Assembly (NCBI RefSeq): GCF_007096385.1
Contig: NZ_VJWL01000001.1
Location: 558,001-622,000, forward strand
Reading direction: 5' to 3'
From: Aliidiomarina halalkaliphila
GTDB lineage: Bacteria; Pseudomonadota; Gammaproteobacteria; Enterobacterales; Alteromonadaceae
Length of the DNA: 64,000 nt
The notes beneath the pieces were generated by a model. It saw only the letters and a program-made list of their open reading frames with translations. It did no database searches and had not been told where the DNA came from. Positions 50,626 to 61,496 of this stretch are shown here, in pieces. The first letter of the stretch is position 1. Every line of letters starts with the position of its first letter. The position numbers were made by a program, and so were the translations under genes.

Positions 50626-52299
50626 TTAATCGTCAGTTTTCGCTGCTTTGAACGCTTCTGCCATTGCGCTGCTAAACGCATTTTCTTCAGTCGCGTTAAC
50701 ACTATCCATTGCTGCTTTCTCTTCAGCTTCGTCTTTCGCTTTGATTGACAAGCTGATTACGCGATTCTTACGGTCGATACCCATGTACCGTGCTTCAATG
50801 CTGTCACCAACATTCAGAACAGTAGATGCGTCTTCAACGCGATCACGTGAGATGTCAGATGCACGGACGTAACCTTCTACGCCGTCGGCCAAGCTAACTG
50901 TTGCGCCTTTAGCGTCAACTTCAGTGACCTTACCTGTAACAATAGCACCCTTCTTGTGAGCTGCAAGGAAGTTATTCACTGGATCTTCAGAAATCTGCTT
51001 AATACCCAGAGAGATACGCTCACGCTCTGCGTCAACTTGCAGAACTACAGCTTCAACTTCTTCGCCTTTCTTGAAGTCACGAACGGCTTCTTCGCCGGCT
51101 GCGTTCCAAGAAATATCAGACAAGTGAACAAGTCCGTCGATGTTGCCATCAAGACCGATAAAGATACCGAAGTCAGTGATTGACTTGATCTTACCGCTAA
51201 CTTTGTCACCTTTCTGGTGGTTCTTCGCAAACTCTTCCCATGGGTTCGGTTTACACTGCTTGATACCCAGAGAAATACGGCGACGTTCTTCGTCAATTTC
51301 AAGAACCATTACTTCCACAACGTCATCTAAGTTAACAATCTTAGATGGGTGAACGTTTTTGTTGGTCCAATCCATTTCAGATACGTGAACCAAACCTTCA
51401 ACGCCTTCTTCCAGTTCAACAAAGCAACCGTAGTCAGTGAGGTTAGTCACACGACCTTGCAAGGTTGAGTTTTCTGGGTAACGCGCTGAGATGTCGCTCC
51501 ACGGATCTTCGCCAAGCTGTTTCAGACCTAAAGAAACACGCGTGCGGTCACGGTCAAACTTCAATACTTTACAGGTGATTTCATCGCCAACATTCACGAT
51601 TTCGCTTGGATGCTTCACGCGCTTCCAAGCCATATCGGTAATGTGCAGAAGACCGTCAACACCGCCTAGATCTACGAATGCACCGTAGTCAGTCAGGTTC
51701 TTAACGATACCTGTCACTTCTTGACCTTCCTGCAGGTTTTCAAGTAACTGATCACGCTCTGCACTGTTCTCTTTCTCGATAACAGCACGACGAGAAACAA
51801 CAACGTTGTTGCGCTTCTGGTCAAGCTTGATTACTTTGAATTCCAAATCACGGTTTTCAAGGTGCGCAGTATCACGGATAGGACGTACGTCAACCAGTGA
51901 ACCTGGTAAGAACGCGCGCACACCGTTTAGGTCAACTGTAAAGCCGCCTTTCACTTTGCCACTGATAATACCAATCACAGTTTCGTCATTCTCATGGGCA
52001 GCTTCAAGCTGAATCCATGCTTCGAAACGCTTCGCTTTCTCGCGAGAAAGAATCGTTTCTCCGAAACCGTCTTCTACTGCGTCTAGAGCTACTTCAACGA
52101 TGTCGCCTACAGCGATTTCAAGTACACCGTCAGCATTCATAAACTGTTCAGCAGGGATGGCACTTTCAGATTTTAGGCCGGCGTCTACCAGTACTAGATC
52201 TTTTTCGATGGCAACAACAGTGCCTTTTACGATAGAACCAGGACGAGTTTCGGTTTCTTTGAGGCTTTCCTCAAACAGCTGGGCAAAATTTTCAGTCAT
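50626..52299 (-). CDS. rpsA: 30S ribosomal protein S1
   Basis: mRNA-binding ribosomal protein, 557 residues (E. coli 557), with six S1 repeats recognisable by their recurrent KGxVxxxxxxGxxVxL and GxVHxSxxxW blocks. The ATG at 52299 gives [13 protein letters not shown], as in E. coli; the frame extends 11 codons further but without homology. There is no Shine-Dalgarno sequence, which fits the S1-dependent, autoregulated start known for this gene. Confidence 0.97.
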   Translation of the reverse strand: MTENFAQLFEESLKETETRPGSIVKGTVVAIEKDLVLVDAGLKSESAIPAEQFMNADGVLEIAVGDIVEVALDAVEDGFGETILSREKAKRFEAWIQLEAAHENDETVIGIISGKVKGGFTVDLNGVRAFLPGSLVDVRPIRDTAHLENRDLEFKVIKLDQKRNNVVVSRRAVIEKENSAERDQLLENLQEGQEVTGIVKNLTDYGAFVDLGGVDGLLHITDMAWKRVKHPSEIVNVGDEITCKVLKFDRDRTRVSLGLKQLGEDPWSDISARYPENSTLQGRVTNLTDYGCFVELEEGVEGLVHVSEMDWTNKNVHPSKIVNLDDVVEVMVLEIDEERRRISLGIKQCKPNPWEEFAKNHQKGDKVSGKIKSITDFGIFIGLDGNIDGLVHLSDISWNAAGEEAVRDFKKGEEVEAVVLQVDAERERISLGIKQISEDPVNNFLAAHKKGAIVTGKVTEVDAKGATVSLADGVEGYVRASDISRDRVEDASTVLNVGDSIEARYMGIDRKNRVISLSIKAKDEAEEKAAMDSVNATEENAFSSAMAEAFKAAKTDD

Positions 52300-52412
52300 A
52301 AGGTTAATTAACTTCGCTTTAAATACATCCACCGAACTTCCGTGACGGCGGGGTTGTTTTACTTTGTTAGCACAATCCGTCGCGCTAACCCTTGAACGGC
52401 CCTCAGGCCTTC
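52300..52412 (-). promoter_or_regulatory. rpsA leader with GGA-loop hairpins (S1 autoregulation)
   Basis: On the minus strand three hairpins precede the SD-less rpsA start. GAAGGCC/GGCC(G)TTC lies at about 52394-52412. GTTAGC/GCTAAC at 52366-52389 has a 12-base loop containing CGGAU. CCGCCG/CGGTGG at 52329-52351 has a loop containing CGGAAG. AU-rich single strands separate the last two and precede the ATG. In E. coli-type gammaproteobacteria such GGA-bearing loops replace the ribosome site and mediate repression by S1. Confidence 0.65.
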
Positions 52413-52433
52413 AAATTCGTTACTTGTAGGCAA

Positions 52434-53165
52434 TTACGCGTGGTTCGCCGAGAGCTTTTTATGAGCAAACTGCAGAACTTTTGCGACTACCTCATCGATA
52501 CTTAAATCAGTAGAATCTAGAAACAACGAATCCTCCGCTGGCTTCAGCGGAGCCACAGAGCGATTCATATCCCGATCATCCCGATCTTTAATTTCGTTTA
52601 CCAATTCGTCGATATTAGCATCAAAGCCCTTTTCCTGCAATTGTTGGAAGCGTCTCTGGGCACGTTCTTCTGCGCTTGCGGTAAGGAATATCTTTGCTTC
52701 GGCATCGGGGAAAACCACCGTGCCCATATCGCGCCCGTCGGCCACCAAGCCTGGCATCTCGCGAAATCCACGCTGACGCCGCAGCAACGCTTCCCGAACC
52801 CGCGGTAAAGCGGCAATTTTTGAGGCATCATTACCGACTTGCTCAGTCCGGATGGTCATGGTGATGTCCTCACCCTCGAGAATGACATGCGTCAAACCGG
52901 TCTCTTCATTCGCATGAAATTCAACGTCAAGATCCGTGGCCAGCGCCACCAGGCTATCTTCGTCTGACGGTTCAAAGTCATGATGCATTGCAGCAATGGC
53001 TAACACGCGGTAAATCGCACCGCTATCGAGTAGATGCCAACCTAATGTCTCTGCCAGCAAACGACACACGGTGCCCTTACCCGAGCCACTAGGCCCGTCA
53101 ATGGTAATCACCGGAGCATGGCGCTCAGGTGTGGGAGTCGTTTTGCCTGGTTCGATATCCGACAT
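52434..53165 (-). CDS. cmk: Cytidylate kinase
   Basis: CMP/dCMP kinase, 243 residues, about 15 more than E. coli because of an N-terminal [11 protein letters not shown] stretch. P-loop GPSGSGKG at 24-31; [12 protein letters not shown] and [25 protein letters not shown] are the substrate and catalytic blocks. GAGG five bases before the ATG supports the extended start. Upstream of rpsA as in E. coli. Confidence 0.95.
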   Translation of the reverse strand: MSDIEPGKTTPTPERHAPVITIDGPSGSGKGTVCRLLAETLGWHLLDSGAIYRVLAIAAMHHDFEPSDEDSLVALATDLDVEFHANEETGLTHVILEGEDITMTIRTEQVGNDASKIAALPRVREALLRRQRGFREMPGLVADGRDMGTVVFPDAEAKIFLTASAEERAQRRFQQLQEKGFDANIDELVNEIKDRDDRDMNRSVAPLKPAEDSLFLDSTDLSIDEVVAKVLQFAHKKLSANHA

Positions 53166-53235
53166 GTATACCTCAATTGCAACCGTAAGTGAGTGCGATC
53201 ATATCAGGAGCCGCACAAATAAATTAAGCGCCGAA

Positions 53236-53241
53236 ATTATA
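53236..53241 (-). promoter_or_regulatory. Candidate cmk-rpsA promoter -10
   Basis: A perfect TATAAT on the minus strand, 71-76 bases upstream of the cmk ATG, in an AT-rich 166-bp gap. A weak -35 (ATGCAA) lies 17 bases upstream. A 14-bp palindrome TACGCAATTGCGTA at 53271-53284 is just upstream. Confidence 0.45.
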
Positions 53242-53331
53242 CGGACTTCCCAGTAAATTGCATCCTATATTACGCAATTGCGTATAAATTTTGTGCAGGG
53301 ACCGCTTAGCCGAGGAGATGATAGTGAAACG

Positions 53332-54630
53332 TTATGTCGCGTTTTTTAACAGTGATTGAAATAACGCAAAATAGTGTGGAAAAGTTTTCCGGCAGCACTC
53401 CGGATCCTCAATAGTGACACCGCAAGGTGCGAACGTGAGCAGGGAAAAGCACATCGCCATACGGTGGTCATCGTAGGTCGCGATCTGGGCATGTTTGAGC
53501 TCAGACGGTGGTGTTATGCAGATAAAGTCTTCACCCTCTTCCACCGTTGCCCCCGTTTTGCGCAATTCCGTGGCCATGGCGTGCAAGCGATCGGTTTCCT
53601 TTAAGCGCCAGTTATAAATATTGCGAATCCGAGTGCTTCCATTAGCAAATAACACAGTGGTTGCTATGGTCATAGCGGCATCGGGAATCGCGTTTAGATC
53701 GAAATCGCCGCCCACTAAATCCATCCCCGCTTGCACAGTGATTGAGCGTTCATGGTAGGTGACATCCGCACCCATAGCCGCAAGCACCTCTGCAAAAGCT
53801 TTATCCCCTTGCAAACTTGCAGAACCCACGCCTTCAACCGTCACAGGACCGCCACCAATTGCCGCTGCGGCTAAGAAATAAGAGGCAGAAGACGCATCCC
53901 CTTCAATCCAATACACGCCCGGGCTCTGGTATTGCTGGCCGCCCCTGACCGAATAATGCCCGACTGCCTGAGTAGAAACCTCAACGCCAAAACTCCGCAT
54001 CATGGCAATCGTCAGATTGATATAAGGCGCAGACACGATGTCACCGGTGAGCCTGAGCTCAGAATCATGGGTCAATAAAGGTAATAACATTAAGATGGCT
54101 GACACATACTGACTCGACAAACTGCCATCGAGCTCTATGTAGCCACCGGTCAGTGGCTTTCCTTGAATCCTTAGAGGAGGAAAACCTGCATCCCCCAAAT
54201 ACTCAACCGCTGCCCCCATCTGCCGCAACGCGTTAATCTGAGGGCCTATAGGACGCTCATACATGCGCGGTTCACCGGTTAAGGTGAAATCACCTGTAGA
54301 GCCTGCCAGAATGGCTGCAAGCGGCCGCATCGCGGTGCCTGCGTTGCCCAAAAATAAGGTTTCCGGCTGGGCTTTCTGAAATAAACCAGCGTTCCCTTGA
54401 ACGCGAACACTCGTTGCTTCCTCTATGACCTGAATGGAAACGCCAAGCAACTCCAATGCCTCGCGCATACGCTGGGTGTCTTCGCTCAGCAGCATGTTCT
54501 CAAGGCGCGTTTCTCCGTGTGCTAGCGCCGCCAACAGGAGCGCACGGTTAGCAATGCTTTTGGAGCCCGGGAGAGTCACACGCCCGCGACAAGAACGCGC
54601 AAACGGCAAGTAAAGGGTGTCGATTGACAT
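53332..54630 (-). CDS. aroA: 3-phosphoshikimate 1-carboxyvinyltransferase (EPSP synthase)
   Basis: Joins PEP and shikimate-3-phosphate. 432 residues (E. coli 427). LPGSKSIANRALLLAAL lies near 21-37, the PEP-site block GNAGTAMRPLAA near 94-105, and DASSASYFLAAAAI and the ETDRLHAMATELRK block further on. The glycine in the GNAGTAMR site is present, so it is a class I, glyphosate-sensitive type by family rules. One base after hisC. Confidence 0.96.
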   Translation of the reverse strand: MSIDTLYLPFARSCRGRVTLPGSKSIANRALLLAALAHGETRLENMLLSEDTQRMREALELLGVSIQVIEEATSVRVQGNAGLFQKAQPETLFLGNAGTAMRPLAAILAGSTGDFTLTGEPRMYERPIGPQINALRQMGAAVEYLGDAGFPPLRIQGKPLTGGYIELDGSLSSQYVSAILMLLPLLTHDSELRLTGDIVSAPYINLTIAMMRSFGVEVSTQAVGHYSVRGGQQYQSPGVYWIEGDASSASYFLAAAAIGGGPVTVEGVGSASLQGDKAFAEVLAAMGADVTYHERSITVQAGMDLVGGDFDLNAIPDAAMTIATTVLFANGSTRIRNIYNWRLKETDRLHAMATELRKTGATVEEGEDFICITPPSELKHAQIATYDDHRMAMCFSLLTFAPCGVTIEDPECCRKTFPHYFALFQSLLKNAT

Positions 54631-54631
54631 A

Positions 54632-55741
54632 TTATTGTCCGTTTAGAATTTCCGCCATCGCATTACAGAAGGCATCATTCTCTTGCGGCAACCCAATGCT
54701 CACCCGCAAGTGATTCGGCAGCTCGTAGCCCGCTACAGGACGCACAATCACGCCTTTATGCAGTAGCTTAGTAAATAGCGCTTGAGAATCCGGTCCGGTT
54801 TCGATGGTCAGGAAATTTCCATAGGAAGGAATATACGGCAGATTGTGATGATCGCAGAAGCGTATCAACTGCGCCATTCCGTCGCGATTTACTTCCACGG
54901 AACGTGCGATAAAGTCGTCATCTTCTAATGCTGCCATACTCGCAGTGAGGGCCAATTCGTTCATATTGAACGGCTGGCGAATACGATTCATTAAATCCGC
55001 CACTGCTGGGTGCGATACCATGTAGCCCGCCCGCAAACCGGCTAAACCATATGCTTTCGAGAAGGTTCGGCTAACCACAAGGTTCGGGTAGTGTTGAATC
55101 CACTCGAGGCTAGGAGCTCGCTCATCCTGTGGTACATATTCATAGTAAGCTTCATCTAACACCACGAGAACGTGATTGGGTACTTGTTTGATAAAGCCTT
55201 CCAGCGCTTCTTTGGTTAGGAAAGTACCGGTGGGATTATTCGGGTTAGCAATAAACACCATGCGCGTTTTATCTGTAATCGCCGCCAACATGGCATCGAG
55301 GTCATGGCCGTAGTCTTTCGCTGGCACCGCCACAGGTTTTGCACCTATCGCCTTAGTCACCAAGGGATAGACAACAAACGCATGTTGCGCAAAGATCACT
55401 TCATTTGCGGGCGTCACAAAGGTGCGAGCGAGCAATTCAAGCACGTCGTTAGAGCCATTACCCAAAGTGATTTGTTTGGTCGACACAGAGAACTTCTCAG
55501 CAATGGCTTGTTTTAAATAAAAACCATTGGCATCCGGATAGCGGGCCAATTCGCTAATTCGCGCGGCCAACGCATCGCGGACTTTCGGACTTACCCCCAA
55601 AGGGTTTTCATTAGACGCCAGTTTTACAATGTTGCTGATGCCCAACTCACGTTCCACTTCTTCTATGGGCTTGCCTGCTTGATAAGGCTGAAGCTCGCGA
55701 ATGCCAGGTAATGCTAATCGTGCTGCGTCAAACTCGTGCAT
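54632..55741 (-). CDS. hisC: Histidinol-phosphate aminotransferase
   Basis: PLP aminotransferase of 369 residues. LASNENPLG near 43-51, the NPNNPTGT block, and the PLP lysine in SRTFSKAYGLAGLRAGY near 220. The ATG at 55741 has GAGGA upstream; the longer frame begins with TTG. Sitting between serC and aroA, away from a histidine operon, it is the HisC2 type that may also transaminate phenylpyruvate or hydroxyphenylpyruvate; this is inferred from context. Confidence 0.92.
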   Translation of the reverse strand: MHEFDAARLALPGIRELQPYQAGKPIEEVERELGISNIVKLASNENPLGVSPKVRDALAARISELARYPDANGFYLKQAIAEKFSVSTKQITLGNGSNDVLELLARTFVTPANEVIFAQHAFVVYPLVTKAIGAKPVAVPAKDYGHDLDAMLAAITDKTRMVFIANPNNPTGTFLTKEALEGFIKQVPNHVLVVLDEAYYEYVPQDERAPSLEWIQHYPNLVVSRTFSKAYGLAGLRAGYMVSHPAVADLMNRIRQPFNMNELALTASMAALEDDDFIARSVEVNRDGMAQLIRFCDHHNLPYIPSYGNFLTIETGPDSQALFTKLLHKGVIVRPVAGYELPNHLRVSIGLPQENDAFCNAMAEILNGQ

Positions 55742-55793
55742 GGGATTCCTCAATTACTTGTTGTTCATGTTACGCATCCGTCGAACGCGGATG

Positions 55794-56876
55794 TTACTTA
55801 TGTTCGTTTGCAAACCGGGTCATAAAGTCGACTAAGGCTTGGGCGCCTGCATAGGGCATTGCGTTATACATACTGGCGCGCATACCACCGACAAAACGGT
55901 GCCCTTTTAGGGACATCAACCCTTCTCTCTCGGCCCGGCGTAAAAACTCCGCATCCAGCTCCGGATTGGTTAATTGAAACGGGATATTCATCCGCGAGCG
56001 ATTTTGTGGGGCAATGGTGTTGTGGTAGAACGACGAATTATCCACACACTCATACAACAAATCAGATTTACGCTTGTTGTGTACTGCCATTGCGTCAAGA
56101 CCGCCTTCGGCTTTCAACCATTTAAATACTTCTGCTGCGAGATACCAAGCAAAGGTATTTGGAGTGTTGTACATGGACTTTTCTGCCGCCTGAATCTTGT
56201 AATTCATCACCGTACACACGTGCTGTTGCGCCGTACGCTCAAGTAAATCATTACGAATGATCACCACGGATAATCCAGAAGGCCCAATATTTTTCTGTGC
56301 TCCGGCATAGATAATACCAAACCGGCTCACATCGATGGGTTCCGATAATATCGACGACGACATATCCGCCACCACAGGCACCGACACGTCGGGCACCTCG
56401 TGCAAAGCAATGCCATCGACAGTTTCATTTGGACAGTAATGCAAATAGCTCGCATTCGGGGATAATGACCATTCCGACACCGGCGGAATCGTCTTTCCCT
56501 CTGCGCGAGTTTCCACACAAGCGACTTCATTGACAACCTGTACGTACTTTTTCGCCTCACGAATACCGTAACCCGACCAAATCCCAGAATTGAGATAATC
56601 AACTGTGGCATCAGGAGTTGCAATATTCAGAGGCACCGCTGAGAATTGCCCGCGGCCTCCGCCGTGCATGAAGAGCACTGAATAATTATCAGGAATCTGC
56701 ATCAGATCACGGAGATCCTGCTCAGCTTCCTCGGTCATTTTTACGTAGATAGGATCTCGGTGACTAATCTCCATCACCGAAAAACCTAGGCCTTGCCAAT
56801 TTAGTAATTCGTGTTGCGCTTTCTTTAACACTGGGGCCGGCAACATGGCCGGCCCCGCTGAGAAATTAAAGATCAT
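55794..56876 (-). CDS. serC: Phosphoserine aminotransferase
   Basis: PLP enzyme for serine and pyridoxal phosphate synthesis. 360 residues (E. coli 362). The ATG at 56876 gives [13 protein letters not shown], as in the family, and has GGAG nine bases upstream inside gyrA; it overlaps the gyrA end by 11 bp. The PLP lysine is in [13 protein letters not shown] 9-bp GC hairpin covers codons 7-15. Confidence 0.95.
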   Translation of the reverse strand: MIFNFSAGPAMLPAPVLKKAQHELLNWQGLGFSVMEISHRDPIYVKMTEEAEQDLRDLMQIPDNYSVLFMHGGGRGQFSAVPLNIATPDATVDYLNSGIWSGYGIREAKKYVQVVNEVACVETRAEGKTIPPVSEWSLSPNASYLHYCPNETVDGIALHEVPDVSVPVVADMSSSILSEPIDVSRFGIIYAGAQKNIGPSGLSVVIIRNDLLERTAQQHVCTVMNYKIQAAEKSMYNTPNTFAWYLAAEVFKWLKAEGGLDAMAVHNKRKSDLLYECVDNSSFYHNTIAPQNRSRMNIPFQLTNPELDAEFLRRAEREGLMSLKGHRFVGGMRASMYNAMPYAGAQALVDFMTRFANEHK

Positions 56877-59529
56877 CACCCGTTGCTCCGGAATCTGAAT
56901 CCGCATCGCTGATGGGCGCATCACCGTCAGTCGCATCAGTTGCATCGGCTTCGCCTTCCACGACTTCGCCTTCTACTAATGCCTCTTCCAGCTCTTCTTC
57001 CATTTCAGCAATTCGTGCCATACCTACAACCACTTCACCGGTACCGGTACGAATCAAGGTCACGCCTTGAGTATTCCGTCCAACAGTAGATACTTCATCA
57101 ACTCGCGTGCGCACCAAAGTGCCGCGGTTACTGATAAGCATCAAGTGTTCACCAGGTACTACTTCTAAGGCTCCGACAACAGCCCCATTGCGCTCCGACA
57201 CTTTAATCGACACAACACCCATGGTTGCCCGTGACTTCGCAGGATAATCCGCAAGTGGCGTACGCTTACCGAAACCATTCTCGGTGACGGTGAGAATCGC
57301 ACTCTCGGCACTACGCGGAACGATCAAAGATACGATACGCTGGTCGTCAGGAATACGCATGCCGCGCACACCGGTGGCCGTACGGCCCATAGAACGCACA
57401 TGATTTTCACTGAAGCGCACTACTTTACCGGCATCAGAGAATAACAAGATCTCAGAATCACCCTGGGTTAAGTCGACGCCTATGAGTTCGTCACCTTCGT
57501 TCAAGTTCAGCGCAATAATACCGCTGGCCCGTGGACGTGAATATTCCACCAAAGGTGTTTTCTTCACAGTACCCTTCCGGGTGGCCATAAATACAAATCG
57601 CTCTTCGGAGAAGTCGGACACCGGCAAGATCGCAGTAATACGCTCGTTATCTTCCAATGGCAGCAAGTTCACGATCGGTTTGCCCCGTGCCGCTCGGCTT
57701 GCATATGGCAGTTGATACGTCTTCATCCAATAAACACGACCGCGGCTCGAGAAGCACAAGATCATATCGTGAGTGTTAGCCACCAATAAGCGTTCAATGA
57801 AATCTTCATCTTTCATCTTCGTGGCTGCTTTACCTTTCCCGCCACGCTTCTGCGCTTCATATTCTTTTAATGACTGATACTTCACGTAACCTTGATGTGA
57901 CAAGGTCACCACAACATCTTCTTGTTCGATCAAATCTTCCATGTTGATGTCATGGCTTGCTGCCGTAATTTCCGTACGACGCTCATCACCAAACTCAGCT
58001 TTCACTGCTTCCAACTCTTCGCGAATAACTTCCATTAAACGCTCTGAGCTAGCGAGGATATGCATCAGTTCAGCAATCGTATCCAACAGCCCTTTATATT
58101 CGTTGAGGATTTTCTCGTGCTCAAGGCCGGTTAATTTATGTAAGCGCAAATCAAGAATGGCTTGCGCTTGCACTTCCGTGAGTCGGTAGTTGCTGTCAAT
58201 GACACCAAAACCTTCTTCCACCCAGTCTGGACGTGCCGCGTCTACACCAGCGCGCTCAAGCATTACGGCAACATCACCTAAACTCCACACTTGCGCAATT
58301 AACTGCGCTTTTGCTTCGGCAGGCGACGGCGAGCGTTTAATCAGCTCAATAATCTCATTAATATTGGCAAGTGCTACGGCTAAACCTTCTAAGGTATGCG
58401 CGCGCTCACGGGCTTTGCGGAGTTCATAGACCGTGCGTCGTGTAACTACTTCACGACGATGCGTAATAAAGGCTTCAATCATGTCACGCAGGTTAAACAA
58501 CTTCGGCTGGCCTTTATCCAATGCCACCATGTTGAAACCAAAGGCAACTTGCATTTGCGTGTTTTGGTACAAGTGATTCAGCATCACTTCGCCAGATTCA
58601 CCACGTTTCAATTCGATCACCATGCGCATGCCGTCTTTGTCCGACTCATCGCGCAGGGCACTAATTCCTTCGATTCGCTTCTCTTTTACAAGCTCAGCGA
58701 TTTTTTCAATCAATTTAGCTTTGTTCACCTGATACGGTAATTCGTGAACAATAATAGTATCGCGGCCATTATTCTCATCGGTGATCACATCAGCGCGAGC
58801 ACGGATATAAATCTTTCCGCGGCCCGTCCGATAGGCATCAATGATGCCTTGTCGACCTGACACAATACCGGCCGTCGGGAAATCCGGGCCCGGAATGTAT
58901 TCCATCAGTTCTTCAAGCTGAATATCAGGGTTATCCACCATAGCCAAACAACCATTGACCACTTCGGTCAGGTTATGCGGTGGGATATTGGTGGCCATAC
59001 CTACAGCGATACCGGAAGAACCGTTCGCTAGTAAGTTCGGAATACGTGTTGGCAGTACTTCCGGAATAAATTCGGTACCGTCATAGTTCGGTACAAAGTC
59101 GACGGTTTCTTTGTCGAGATCGGCGAGCAACTGATGGGCAATCTTTGACATCCGCACTTCGGTATAACGCATTGCTGCAGCGGAGTCGCCATCGACAGAA
59201 CCAAAGTTACCTTGGCCATCGGCAAGCATATAACGCAGTGAGAACGGCTGTGCCATCCGTACAATGGTGTCATAAACTGCAGAGTCACCATGAGGATGGT
59301 ATTTACCAATCACATCACCCACAACACGGGCTGACTTCTTGTAAGGCTTATTAAAATCATTACCCAGTACATTCATCGCAAACAAAACGCGACGGTGAAC
59401 TGGTTTCAATCCATCCCTTACATCCGGTAACGCACGCCCAATAATAACGCTCATGGCGTAATCGAGGTACGAATTCTTCAGCTCATCCTCGATGTTAATC
59501 GGCATGATTTCTTTGGCAAGATCGCTCAT
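56866..59529 (-). CDS. gyrA: DNA gyrase subunit A
   Basis: 887 residues (E. coli 875). The active tyrosine is Tyr122 in [10 protein letters not shown]. The quinolone-resistance region has Ser83 and Asp87 in [11 protein letters not shown], the sensitive state. The GyrA box reads QKRGGKGK, in the C-terminal pinwheel. An acidic tail (about 840-887) is rich in Glu and Asp. The start matches E. coli MSDLAREI. Divergent from ubiG; serC begins inside its end. Confidence 0.97.
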   Translation of the reverse strand: MSDLAKEIMPINIEDELKNSYLDYAMSVIIGRALPDVRDGLKPVHRRVLFAMNVLGNDFNKPYKKSARVVGDVIGKYHPHGDSAVYDTIVRMAQPFSLRYMLADGQGNFGSVDGDSAAAMRYTEVRMSKIAHQLLADLDKETVDFVPNYDGTEFIPEVLPTRIPNLLANGSSGIAVGMATNIPPHNLTEVVNGCLAMVDNPDIQLEELMEYIPGPDFPTAGIVSGRQGIIDAYRTGRGKIYIRARADVITDENNGRDTIIVHELPYQVNKAKLIEKIAELVKEKRIEGISALRDESDKDGMRMVIELKRGESGEVMLNHLYQNTQMQVAFGFNMVALDKGQPKLFNLRDMIEAFITHRREVVTRRTVYELRKARERAHTLEGLAVALANINEIIELIKRSPSPAEAKAQLIAQVWSLGDVAVMLERAGVDAARPDWVEEGFGVIDSNYRLTEVQAQAILDLRLHKLTGLEHEKILNEYKGLLDTIAELMHILASSERLMEVIREELEAVKAEFGDERRTEITAASHDINMEDLIEQEDVVVTLSHQGYVKYQSLKEYEAQKRGGKGKAATKMKDEDFIERLLVANTHDMILCFSSRGRVYWMKTYQLPYASRAARGKPIVNLLPLEDNERITAILPVSDFSEERFVFMATRKGTVKKTPLVEYSRPRASGIIALNLNEGDELIGVDLTQGDSEILLFSDAGKVVRFSENHVRSMGRTATGVRGMRIPDDQRIVSLIVPRSAESAILTVTENGFGKRTPLADYPAKSRATMGVVSIKVSERNGAVVGALEVVPGEHLMLISNRGTLVRTRVDEVSTVGRNTQGVTLIRTGTGEVVVGMARIAEMEEELEEALVEGEVVEGEADATDATDGDAPISDADSDSGATGDDL

Positions 59530-59743
59530 ATTTTTTCCCTAACCAGTACTCTTTGTATCGTTATAGTTCTCGAGTAAATCGCCTATCTTTTTAACCGAAG
59601 CAGAATATCACAGGGTTCGCCTTTTGACGACTCCCTTGCACCCCTTCTGTGCAACTTTGCAGCAAGGACACAAATACTGGTAGAGCCGAGCCGCTTTGGG
59701 TACACTTTGCCGCATCACTCTCTTTTATCGTTCAGGACATCCC

Positions 59744-60484
59744 ATGCAAGATAAGGCCCGCAATAGCAACGTTGATCCCGCTGAGATTGAAAAATTCAAT
59801 AACATGGCGTCACGTTGGTGGGATCCCGATGGCGATTTCCGCCCACTTCATCAAATCAATCCTCTGCGCTTGGAGTTTATTGATCTCTACGGTCTCGGTC
59901 TGGCTGGCAAGAAGGTGATTGATGTGGGCTGCGGTGGCGGCTTATTGACTGAAGCTATGGCTAAAGCGGGTGCCCAAGTAACAGGCATTGATATGAGCCC
60001 CGATGCGCTCGGCGTGGCACGATTACATGCGTTAGAGTCTGAATTAAACATTGATTACCAGCAAATCACCGCTGAAGATTTTGCCGCCAATCACGCCGGC
60101 CAGTTTGATGTGGTGACCTGCATGGAAATGTTAGAGCACGTGCCCGATCCTGCCGCTGTCGTTCAAGCCTGTGCGCAATTGGTCAAGCCCGGTGGCCGCC
60201 TAGTCTTCTCTACCTTAAACCGCACACTCAAAGCGAAGCTACTCGGTGTCATCATGGCAGAATACATCCTACGCTGGGTACCCAAGGGAACCCACGATGC
60301 AGATAAATTTATTCGCCCTTCAGAGCTTATCCGTTTTGCAGAACAAGCTGGTTTGAAGGAAATCGCGGCAACCGGTATTCATTACAATCCTCTGGTGAGC
60401 CAATTCTTCCTGAGTGACCGTAACCTGGATGTGAATTATATGATCGCTTGCGAACGTCCGGCTGTGTCCTCAACGTCAACGTAA
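59744..60484 (+). CDS. ubiG: Ubiquinone biosynthesis O-methyltransferase
   Basis: Carries out both O-methylations of ubiquinone synthesis. 246 residues. [21 protein letters not shown] (about 10-30) is the family N-terminus and the SAM motif is VIDVGCGGG near 58-66. The ATG at 59744 has AGGA upstream; 16 further in-frame codons lack homology. Next to gyrA as in E. coli and Pseudomonas. Confidence 0.95.
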   Translation: MQDKARNSNVDPAEIEKFNNMASRWWDPDGDFRPLHQINPLRLEFIDLYGLGLAGKKVIDVGCGGGLLTEAMAKAGAQVTGIDMSPDALGVARLHALESELNIDYQQITAEDFAANHAGQFDVVTCMEMLEHVPDPAAVVQACAQLVKPGGRLVFSTLNRTLKAKLLGVIMAEYILRWVPKGTHDADKFIRPSELIRFAEQAGLKEIAATGIHYNPLVSQFFLSDRNLDVNYMIACERPAVSSTST

Positions 60485-60500
60485 TTATATAGAGATAACT

Positions 60501-61169
60501 ATGACCAACAATAGCGGTAAACCCGCGGTACTCTTCGATTTGGACGGTACTTTATTAGATACTGCACCAGATCTGGGATTCGCCCTCAACTCAGTATTAC
60601 GCCGTTATGACTTTCCGGAAAAATCAGCAGATGAAATCAGGCCTCACGCGTCCCATGGTTCTTATGGGTTACTGCGTCTCGGCTTTGGGGACGCATTTGA
60701 CAGTTTCGATACCCAGCAGTTGCGCCAAGAGTTCTTAGATATTTACGAAGCGCATACATGCGTGCATACGGTATTGTTCCCTGGCGTTGCAGATACTTTA
60801 GCGCGCCTGCATGAGCAAGGTATTAAATTGGCGATTGTTACGAATAAACCTACCCTATACACCACACTGGTGTTGCGTGAATTCAAGCCCTTAGCCGACA
60901 TTGATGTCGTAGTCTGTGGGGATACGCTGCCAGTGAATAAACCCCACCCCGACCCCCTACTTCTCGCGGCAAAGCAATTAGAGGTCGCCGCGCAGGATTG
61001 TTTTTATGTAGGCGATGCCGAGCGCGACATCGAAGCAGGACGCCGAGCCTCCATGGAAACCATTCTCGCCGCCTATGGTTATCTAGGTGACCATGATCAG
61101 GTTCATGATTGGGGAGCCGACCATCGTATTGAGCGTTTTTCTGAGATCCTTCAATGGTATAAAAATTAA
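60501..61169 (+). CDS. HAD-IA phosphatase, MupP/Gph-like
   Basis: 222 residues. HAD motif I FDLDGTLLDTAPD (Asp13, Asp15), motif II IVTNKPT near 110, and motifs III/IV NKPHPDP and FYVGDAERDIEAG. In Pseudomonas the gene directly after ubiG encodes MupP, N-acetylmuramic acid 6-phosphate phosphatase of cell-wall recycling. The same order here suggests that role; phosphoglycolate phosphatase is the alternative. Sixteen bp after ubiG. Confidence 0.88.
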   Translation: MTNNSGKPAVLFDLDGTLLDTAPDLGFALNSVLRRYDFPEKSADEIRPHASHGSYGLLRLGFGDAFDSFDTQQLRQEFLDIYEAHTCVHTVLFPGVADTLARLHEQGIKLAIVTNKPTLYTTLVLREFKPLADIDVVVCGDTLPVNKPHPDPLLLAAKQLEVAAQDCFYVGDAERDIEAGRRASMETILAAYGYLGDHDQVHDWGADHRIERFSEILQWYKN

Positions 61170-61394
61170 CCAGCCGCCTATGTGCAATCACTCCTAAATT
61201 GGAGAAAAAATCTCTGAAGTAGCATTACGTTGGCGATTTCCTCGACAACAAAAATCGCATATTCCTTTTATGCTGATAAAAGCAATTGTAAATAACCAAT
61301 AATTCTAAAATCACAAATTTGCCTGTACGCCTTGAGATTGTTGAAATTTATGATTTGCAACCCTCGCACTCTCGAAAAAATGCAAATTCTTCGC

Positions 61395-61423
61395 TTGATC
61401 AACGACGCGCTCGTGACTAGCAT
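61395..61423 (+). promoter_or_regulatory. Candidate nrdA promoter
   Basis: TTGATC (61395-61400) and TAGCAT (61418-61423) are 17 bases apart, each with four of six consensus matches. A start near 61430 would put both NrdR boxes just downstream, within the early transcribed region. An alternative -10, TATATT, lies inside the first box. Confidence 0.4.
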
Positions 61424-61438
61424 ACGTTTTAAACCGCA

Positions 61439-61454
61439 ACACTATATATTGTGT
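61439..61454. promoter_or_regulatory. NrdR box 1
   Basis: ACACTATATATTGTGT fits the known NrdR consensus (acaCwAtATaTwGwgt) at all positions. NrdR represses ribonucleotide reductase genes when dATP/ATP are bound. Confidence 0.88.
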
Positions 61455-61480
61455 GAAAACCCGCCAAGGCTGATCTGACA

Positions 61481-61496
61481 CCACAATATATAGTGA
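61481..61496. promoter_or_regulatory. NrdR box 2
   Basis: CCACAATATATAGTGA is a strong NrdR box, 42 bp from the first (start to start), four helical turns, so both boxes lie on the same face of the DNA. It ends 26 bases before the nrdA ATG. Confidence 0.86.
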
